This document shows positions 58,244-64,000 of a stretch of DNA of 64,000 nucleotides, one piece after another. The first letter of the stretch is position 1. Each line of letters begins with the position of its first letter. The notes below the pieces were generated by a model that saw only the letters and a program-made list of their open reading frames with translations, did no database searches and had not been told where the DNA came from. A program made the position numbers and the translations under genes. Source of the DNA: Paractinoplanes polyasparticus (GTDB lineage: Bacteria > Actinomycetota > Actinomycetes > Mycobacteriales > Micromonosporaceae); contig NZ_JAHWFK010000013.1 in the NCBI RefSeq assembly GCF_019710575.1, forward strand, positions 372,001 to 436,000, written 5' to 3'.

Positions 58244-61147
58244 GTGACGGCACCGAAGCCCGACGTCCGCCGCTCGCTCGCTCCTGGCGCGGTGGTCGAG
58301 ATCCGAGACGAGGAGTGGCTGGTCCGCGCCACCGAGGAGACCGCCGACGGCACTCTCGTGCACGTGCAGGGCCTGGGTGAACTGGTCCGCGACACGGTCG
58401 CATCGTTCTACACCAGCCTGGACACGATCACTCCGCTGGACCCGGCGAACGCAGTAGTCACCGCCGACGAGAGCCCGCGTTACCGAACGGCCCGGCTATG
58501 GCTGGAGTCGACGATCCGCAAGACCGCGGTGCCCCTCGCCGACCAGTCGTTGTCCGTCGCCACCCAGGGGTTGGCTGTGGCTCTCGGCTACCAGCAATCC
58601 GCCGTTCGTAAAGCGCTCGACCCCGCCAACCTGCGACCACGCATCCTGCTTGCCGACGCGGTCGGCCTCGGCAAGACCCTCGAGATCGGCATGATCCTCT
58701 CGGAGTTGGTCCGCCGGGGTCGTGGTGACCGCATCCTCGTGGTGACGCCCCGCCACGTGCTCGAACAGATGCAGCACGAGCTGTGGACCCGGTTCGCGTT
58801 GCCGTTCGTCCGACTCGATACCGCCGGCATCCAGCGGGTTCGGCAGAAACTGCCGGCCACCCGGAGCCCGTTCACCTACTACCGCCGGGCGATCATCTCG
58901 ATCGACACGCTCAAGTCCGACCGTTATGTGGCCAGCCTGCGTAAACAGCGCTGGGACGCCGTGGTCATCGACGAGTCGCACAACCTGTCGAACGCGGCCA
59001 CCCTCAACAACCGACTTGCCCGGCTGCTGGCCCGCCACGCCGAGGCCCTGATCCTCGCCTCGGCCACCCCGCACAACGGCAAGGCCGAATCCTTCGCCGA
59101 GTTGGTGCGCCTGCTCGACCCGTCCGCGGTGCCGCCGAGCGGGGACTTGGACCGCACCGAGATCCGCCGGCTCGTCGTCCGACGGCATCGGCACAGCCCC
59201 GAGGTGGCAAACGCCGTCGGTGCCGACTGGGCCGAACGCCAGGAACCGAACAACATTCTCGTGCCGGCCACCCCCGCCGAGAACGCCGTCGCCGAGGAAC
59301 TGGAGCAGACCTGGTTGTGGCCCGGCGAAGGCGGCAGTCCTTACTCGGGCCAGCGTGGGACCTTCTTCCCGTGGACGCTGGCGAAGGCGTTCCTCTCCTC
59401 ACCGGCGGCGCTGCAGGAGACCATCGACGGCCGCATCGACCGTGTGGCCAAGGACTCGAAGGTCCCGTCCGACCGAGCCGAGCGTGAACTACGGGCGCTG
59501 CGCCACCTAGGCAAACTCAACGAGCAGACCATCAAGCAGCCGTCGGCCAAGTACACCCGGCTGATCGCGTACCTGAAGGAGATCGGCGTCGGGCCGAACT
59601 CGTCTGTCCGCGCGGTGGTCTTCGCCGAACGCCTGGAGACGCTGCGCTGGCTTCACCGCAACCTGCCGAAGGACCTGGGGCTGGCCACGAACGCCGTCGA
59701 CCTGATGCACGGTGGACTCACCGACCAGGAGCAACAGGATGTGGTCGAACGCTTCAAGCAGGAGCAGGCACCCGTTCGTGTGCTGGTCACCGGTGACGTC
59801 GCTTCCGAGGGCGTCAACCTGCACGCCCAGTGCCATCAGCTGATCCACTACGACATCCCGTGGAGCCTGATCCGGATCGAGCAGCGCAATGGCCGCATCG
59901 ACCGCTACGGCCAGAAGCATCCGCCCCGGATCACCGCCCTTGTGCTCGATCCGTCCAGCGGCAAGTTCGCTGGTGACGTCCGTGTGCTGTCGAAGCTCAT
60001 CGAAAAGGAGAACGAGGCGCATACCGCTCTCGGTGACGTCGCCTCGTTGATGGGGCGATACGACGTCAAGGGCGAGGAAGACGAGATCCGTTCAGTCCTG
60101 GCGGGCACGAAAAAGCTCGATGACGTCATTCGTCCGGTCGCCGAGGTCGCCGCCGGTAACGACCTGGCCGCGATGTTCGCCCAGCTTTTCGACAGTCCGG
60201 CTCTGGAGACCGTCGAGCCAACTACGCCGGCCGCCGTCGAGGAGACCAGCAACGCGGGCTCCGGCCTCTACGACGACGAGGTCTCCTACCTGGAGGAAGC
60301 CCTGCGAGAGGCCTTCATCGATCCGACCGCACCACCGGCTCGCGGCGGCGTCGGTTGGCGCCGCGACGAGGCGTTCGGCACGGCCGAACTCGTCCCGCCA
60401 CCGGACCTGGTGCAACGCCTCGACGTACTGCCACAGAGCTACCTCACCGACCGCAAGGTCACCGAACGTCTCGTTCTCGCCACCACCACGGCCCGCGGCC
60501 AGGAACGGCTCACCGCCGCACTACGCGACCGCACCGGCACCACCTGGCCCGACGCGCATTACCTGAGTCCGCTGCACCCGGTCCTCGACTGGGCAGCCGA
60601 CCGTGCCCTAGCAGCCCTGGGCCGCAACGAGGTCTTCGCCGTGCGGGGCACGGTGGACGCTCCGACCGTCCTTTTGCTCGGCGCCCTCACCAACAAGCGT
60701 GGTCAGGTGGTCTCCACCTCGTGGCTGACCGCGCAGTTCCCCGATCCGGAAGCACCCTCGTTCGTCCTGGTGACGCCGCACCGCTCGGCCCAGGCCGCGC
60801 TGCAGGAACTCGGCTGGGCCACCTCCCGGGCCAACCCCGGCGCCGTCGCCGGTCTCGACCTGCTCCAGCCTCTGATCGGCCCCGCGGTCAAGCAGGCGTC
60901 GGCCTACCTGGAGAAGAACGTCTTCGAGGCGGCGAGCCGCGACGCACAACAGCGGGTCGACGAGTGGCGCCGCAAACTCGACGCCTGGGACGCCGGAGCC
61001 GACGTCCTGATCCGGCGCAGCGATCTACAGGCCGACCGGGACCGCATCGACGAGGAACGCGAACTGGCCGCATCGATGGCCCCGTCCCGCCAACTGGTAC
61101 GCCCGTTGCTGGTGGTCGTGCCCGACACCGAAGGGAACGACAAGTGA
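58244..61147 (+). CDS. drmD: DISARM SNF2-type helicase DrmD
   Basis: A 967-residue SNF2-family ATPase. Motif I LLADAVGLGKTLEIGMIL at about residues 136-153, motif II VVIDESHNLSNAA at about 241-253, motif III LASATPHNGK, motif V ASEGVNLHAQCHQLIHYDIPWS and motif VI RIEQRNGRIDRYGQ. This is the RapA/HepA-like pattern of DrmD, the class 1 DISARM helicase. The C-terminal 300 residues are helical without known motifs. An ATG at 58211 also opens the frame, but GTG 58244 has GGAG nine bases upstream and starts VTAPKPDVRR. Its stop overlaps the start of the methylase gene (GTGA). Confidence 0.88.
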   Translation: MTAPKPDVRRSLAPGAVVEIRDEEWLVRATEETADGTLVHVQGLGELVRDTVASFYTSLDTITPLDPANAVVTADESPRYRTARLWLESTIRKTAVPLADQSLSVATQGLAVALGYQQSAVRKALDPANLRPRILLADAVGLGKTLEIGMILSELVRRGRGDRILVVTPRHVLEQMQHELWTRFALPFVRLDTAGIQRVRQKLPATRSPFTYYRRAIISIDTLKSDRYVASLRKQRWDAVVIDESHNLSNAATLNNRLARLLARHAEALILASATPHNGKAESFAELVRLLDPSAVPPSGDLDRTEIRRLVVRRHRHSPEVANAVGADWAERQEPNNILVPATPAENAVAEELEQTWLWPGEGGSPYSGQRGTFFPWTLAKAFLSSPAALQETIDGRIDRVAKDSKVPSDRAERELRALRHLGKLNEQTIKQPSAKYTRLIAYLKEIGVGPNSSVRAVVFAERLETLRWLHRNLPKDLGLATNAVDLMHGGLTDQEQQDVVERFKQEQAPVRVLVTGDVASEGVNLHAQCHQLIHYDIPWSLIRIEQRNGRIDRYGQKHPPRITALVLDPSSGKFAGDVRVLSKLIEKENEAHTALGDVASLMGRYDVKGEEDEIRSVLAGTKKLDDVIRPVAEVAAGNDLAAMFAQLFDSPALETVEPTTPAAVEETSNAGSGLYDDEVSYLEEALREAFIDPTAPPARGGVGWRRDEAFGTAELVPPPDLVQRLDVLPQSYLTDRKVTERLVLATTTARGQERLTAALRDRTGTTWPDAHYLSPLHPVLDWAADRALAALGRNEVFAVRGTVDAPTVLLLGALTNKRGQVVSTSWLTAQFPDPEAPSFVLVTPHRSAQAALQELGWATSRANPGAVAGLDLLQPLIGPAVKQASAYLEKNVFEAASRDAQQRVDEWRRKLDAWDAGADVLIRRSDLQADRDRIDEERELAASMAPSRQLVRPLLVVVPDTEGNDK

Positions 61148-64000
61148 GCGGGTCGGACGCGATCCTCGTCGGCGAAGGCTGGATCTCCGAGCACTACTTC
61201 ACGACCGAGGCCACCAAGGAGTCGTTCCGCGCCAAGGTCCTCGAACGCCGCTCCGTCTGGGACGCTGAAGAGGCCGAGAAGCGCTCGACGGCCCGCTCCC
61301 GATTCCTGGCAGTCCGTCGGGACCTGGAAACCGACCTGGCCACCCTCTCCGAACTCCTCGGCCCAGCCGCGGCCACCGACCAGAGCGGAAGTCGTGCCGC
61401 CCACGGTGTTCCCGCCCGCGTCGTCACGACCCTGCGGACCGTCCTCGGCCTCGACGCACCCGGCCTGGTCACCGCCACGACTGGGCCGATCACCCGCGTC
61501 TCTTCGGCCGGGGTTGCCGGGGCCGCTCCGCTGGTTGTGCTGACCGCCTTGCCCGTGGACGCCGTCGAGGAGCTACTCGCCCGGGACGCCGTCACACTCG
61601 CCGAGCCGATCCAGCTGACCGAGAACGGCGACGAGATCAAGAGTGCCGCCCGGCTGCTGTCCGCCCTCTTCGTCGCCGACGACGCCCCCGAGCTTGCTCT
61701 CGTGCTGGCCGGGCGATGGGCACTGCTCGCCGAACGCGAGCGCTGGGCCGAGGGCCGCTACCTCGCCGTCGACCTTCAGCTCGTCTGTGAACGCAACGAC
61801 ACCAAGAAAGGCGGCGAGATCGACCGGGCACTCGCCTGCCTCTGCGCCGAATCGATCGCCCCGGACGCCGACGGCAAACAGTGGTGGCACGGCGTGCTGG
61901 ATGCGTCGGTCAAGCACACCGTCGGTGTCTCTCAGGACCTGCGCGACGGCGTACGCCTCTCCATCGAGATCGTCGCCAACGAGGTCGTCGACCGCCGACG
62001 CGCCCGAGGACTGCCGCCGCTGCCGAATTCGGAAGCCCAGCCGCTCGCCCGGCAATCCTTGCGCTTCCTCTATCGGATCCTGTTCCTGCTTTACGCCGAA
62101 GCCTCCCCGGAATTGGGAGTACTGCCGGTCGGTGCCCCCGAATACGACCAGGGCTACAGCCTCGACCGGCTCCGCGAACTCGTCCAGGTCGAACTGGCCA
62201 CACCCCGGGCTCGCAACGGCACCCACCTCTACGAGTCGCTGGGTGTGCTGTTCCGGCTCGTCGACAAAGGCAGCCCGACGGCCACCGTCGGTGAGGATGC
62301 AGCAGTTGCACCGGGCTTGACCTTCAACCCGCTGCGGGCCGACCTGTTCCGGCCCGCAGCCACCGCGCACATCGACGAGGTCGGGCTGGGTAACGTCGCC
62401 ATCCAGCAGGTGCTCGCCCACCTGCTGCTCAGCAAGGAACAGCGAGGCAAGGACCGGGGCTTCATCTCGTACGCCGAACTCGGCATCAACCAGCTCGGCG
62501 CCGTCTACGAGGGCCTGATGTCCTACACCGGCTTCTTCGCAGACACCCGTCTGTTCGAGGTGGCCAAAAACGGCGACGGCTCGAAGGGCTCCTGGGTCGT
62601 TCCGGTCAACCGTGCCGACCATCTAGACGCCGCTGACTTCGTCAAAACCGTCGACCTAGCTACCGGCGAGCCCCGTCCGGTGGTGCACGAGCAGGGCTCG
62701 TTCGTGTTCCGCCTCGCCGGCCGGGAACGCCAACAGTCGGCGTCCTACTACACGCCCGAGGTGTTGACCCGCTTCACCGTCGGCCAAGCGCTGGAGGAGC
62801 TGCTCACCGAGGACACGCCCGCCGAAGAGATCCTGCGGATGACGATCTGCGAGCCGGCACTGGGGTCGGGTGCGTTCGCCATCGAAGCGGTCCGCCAGCT
62901 CGCCGACCAATACCTCAAACGCCGCCAGAAGGAACTCGGCCAGCGCATCGACCCGGACGACTACCCGAAGCGGCTCCAGCAGGTCAAGGCGTACCTCGCA
63001 CTGCACAACGTCTATGGCGTCGACCTCAACGACACGGCAGTCGAGTTCGCCGAGATCACGCTTTGGCTGGACACCATGGTAGAGGGCCTGTCGGCGCCCT
63101 GGTTCGGCCTGCACCTGCGCCGCGGTAACTCGCTGATCGGCGCCCGCCGCGCCGTCTACCGCCGCAGCCAGGTTGCCGACAAGTCCTGGCTGGGCGCCGT
63201 CCCGCACGAAGTGCCGCTGCCGTCCCTGATCGAAGACATCGACACCGGACGCGTCGCCACCGACGGTATCCACCACTTCCTGCTGCCCGCCGACGGTTGG
63301 GGCTCCGCCGCCGACGCGAAAGAGGCCGCGGCCCTCGCGCCAGCCGCAGCCGCGAAGCTCAAGAAATGGCGGACCTGCACGCGAAACAAACCCACCAAGA
63401 CCCAGATCGACGCGTACGCCGAACTCGCGCATCGCGTCGAAGCACTGTGGCAGATCACCTATCGTCGACTGACCATCGCCGAAGAGCAGATCCGCCGGTC
63501 GATCCCTGTATGGGGAGCGGGAACGCTACCCGCCGGCGGCGCGGTGACCCGTGAGCAAATCGAAGCAGCGCTCACCGATCAGGGCGGCGCCTACCGTCGG
63601 CTACGCCGAGCCATGGACGCCTGGACCGCATTGTGGTTCTGGCCGCTTACCGATTCGCTCGCCACCGTGAACGGCGAGGTGATCGAACCTCCGGCCGTCA
63701 CCCAGTGGATCGCGGGCCTGCAGTCGCTATTGGGCCGTAACCCAGACGTGCACAAGCGCAAGCCGGTCGAACTGCGCTTCGGTGCTGGCATGACCTGGAA
63801 CGAGTTGGACGACGCCGAGCCTCTTGAGATCGGTTTCGCCAGTGCGGAGGCCATCGACGAAGTGCTGCAGAAACACCCGTGGTTGGTGGTCTGCGAACGT
63901 ATCGCCCAACGGCAGGGGTTCTTCCACTGGAACCTCGACTTCGTTTCAGTCTTCGCCCGTGGTGGCTTCGACCTGCAGGTCGGTAACCCGCCCTGGGTGC
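61144..64000 (+). CDS. drmMI: DISARM adenine-N6 DNA methyltransferase DrmMI, 3' end outside window
   Basis: An open frame of at least 952 codons with no stop before the window end. GTG 61144 overlaps the drmD stop by four bases. About 500 N-terminal residues are helical, then the methylase core: SASYYTPEVLTRFTVGQALE, SAM motif I CEPALGSGAFAIEAV at residues 569-583, a NVYGVDLNDTAVEFAEITLW block, and the catalytic motif IV NPPW at 948-951 just before the cut. NPPY/F/W is the adenine-N6 signature. In size and place it matches DrmMI, the host-marking methylase of class 1 DISARM; a BREX PglX-like methylase is the nearest alternative, but no BREX genes are present. Confidence 0.88.
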   Translation, partial: MSGSDAILVGEGWISEHYFTTEATKESFRAKVLERRSVWDAEEAEKRSTARSRFLAVRRDLETDLATLSELLGPAAATDQSGSRAAHGVPARVVTTLRTVLGLDAPGLVTATTGPITRVSSAGVAGAAPLVVLTALPVDAVEELLARDAVTLAEPIQLTENGDEIKSAARLLSALFVADDAPELALVLAGRWALLAERERWAEGRYLAVDLQLVCERNDTKKGGEIDRALACLCAESIAPDADGKQWWHGVLDASVKHTVGVSQDLRDGVRLSIEIVANEVVDRRRARGLPPLPNSEAQPLARQSLRFLYRILFLLYAEASPELGVLPVGAPEYDQGYSLDRLRELVQVELATPRARNGTHLYESLGVLFRLVDKGSPTATVGEDAAVAPGLTFNPLRADLFRPAATAHIDEVGLGNVAIQQVLAHLLLSKEQRGKDRGFISYAELGINQLGAVYEGLMSYTGFFADTRLFEVAKNGDGSKGSWVVPVNRADHLDAADFVKTVDLATGEPRPVVHEQGSFVFRLAGRERQQSASYYTPEVLTRFTVGQALEELLTEDTPAEEILRMTICEPALGSGAFAIEAVRQLADQYLKRRQKELGQRIDPDDYPKRLQQVKAYLALHNVYGVDLNDTAVEFAEITLWLDTMVEGLSAPWFGLHLRRGNSLIGARRAVYRRSQVADKSWLGAVPHEVPLPSLIEDIDTGRVATDGIHHFLLPADGWGSAADAKEAAALAPAAAAKLKKWRTCTRNKPTKTQIDAYAELAHRVEALWQITYRRLTIAEEQIRRSIPVWGAGTLPAGGAVTREQIEAALTDQGGAYRRLRRAMDAWTALWFWPLTDSLATVNGEVIEPPAVTQWIAGLQSLLGRNPDVHKRKPVELRFGAGMTWNELDDAEPLEIGFASAEAIDEVLQKHPWLVVCERIAQRQGFFHWNLDFVSVFARGGFDLQVGNPPWV

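Larger units (their letters stand above)
44915..64000. other. defence island: GTPases, C5 methylase, Vsr, sigma factor, DISARM genes
   Basis: From the broken tRNA-Arg to the window end almost every gene belongs to a family linked to phage defence or DNA modification, in contrast with the metabolic and transport genes on the left. No integrase or transposase is visible in the part seen, so how it moved is unknown; the right boundary is outside the window. Confidence 0.65.

Noticed and set aside
61144..64000. PglX of a BREX system
   Set aside because: No BrxC, BrxL/Lon or PglZ gene in view, whereas DrmA, DrmB and DrmD neighbours fit DISARM.

Overview
The window is GC-rich, double-strand DNA of an actinomycete. 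GTG starts are frequent, spacing is tight, and it carries a SARP/AfsR-type regulator, an Rpf-type muralytic enzyme under a c-di-AMP riboswitch, NarL-type two-component genes and a DtxR/IdeR-type iron box. Gene content and style suggest Micromonosporaceae, for example Actinoplanes; this is inferred without any database search.

Bases 1 to about 44,650 look like ordinary chromosome, in small units. They hold: an AlkZ-like winged-helix protein, a GNAT and a TetR regulator (14-2587); a short tandem repeat array (2596-2707) and a saccharopine-dehydrogenase-like reductase; the Rpf/LysM enzyme (4252-4797); a three-gene oxidoreductase cluster (5657-8743) and an MFS exporter; a CIRCE-controlled Hsp20; a secreted Ig-like protein; a SARP regulator with a flavin oxidase and a SelW-like protein; a complete siderophore ABC importer (18352-22243); an M14 peptidase; a MacB-type exporter with a sensor kinase and response regulator (23715-28590); a DedA-type membrane protein; a CopC-like protein, a Gfo/Idh/MocA oxidoreductase and an alginate-lyase-family secreted enzyme (30218-33989); a TetR/ABC exporter pair; a deaminase-ASCH fusion; a second FtsX-type permease with its ATPase; a DPM/GtrB-type glycosyltransferase; and a HIRAN/coiled-coil/GIY-YIG protein (42021-44651). 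Two places (about 5105 and about 12910-12980) hold back-to-back gene tails: a divergent regulator/target pair appears to have lost both 5' ends.

At 44877-44914 lies exactly the 5' half of a tRNA-Arg(CCT), ending at the anticodon loop. To its right the content changes to a defence island running off the window end. It contains two overlapping dynamin-like GTPases (45086-49043), a small unknown protein, a cytosine-C5 DNA methyltransferase (49812-50975), then a rightward set: an RpoD-like sigma factor overlapping a DrmA-type helicase, a DUF1998 protein (DrmB), a convergent Vsr endonuclease, a SNF2-type helicase (DrmD) and an adenine methyltransferase (DrmMI) cut by the window end right after its NPPW motif.

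This set matches the DISARM antiphage system, class 1 by its helicase and adenine methylase, but rearranged. It is accompanied by a C5 methylase (the class 2 hallmark), by Vsr, and by its own translationally coupled sigma factor. That combination is the most unusual thing in the window. drmC is not visible and may lie beyond base 64,000.
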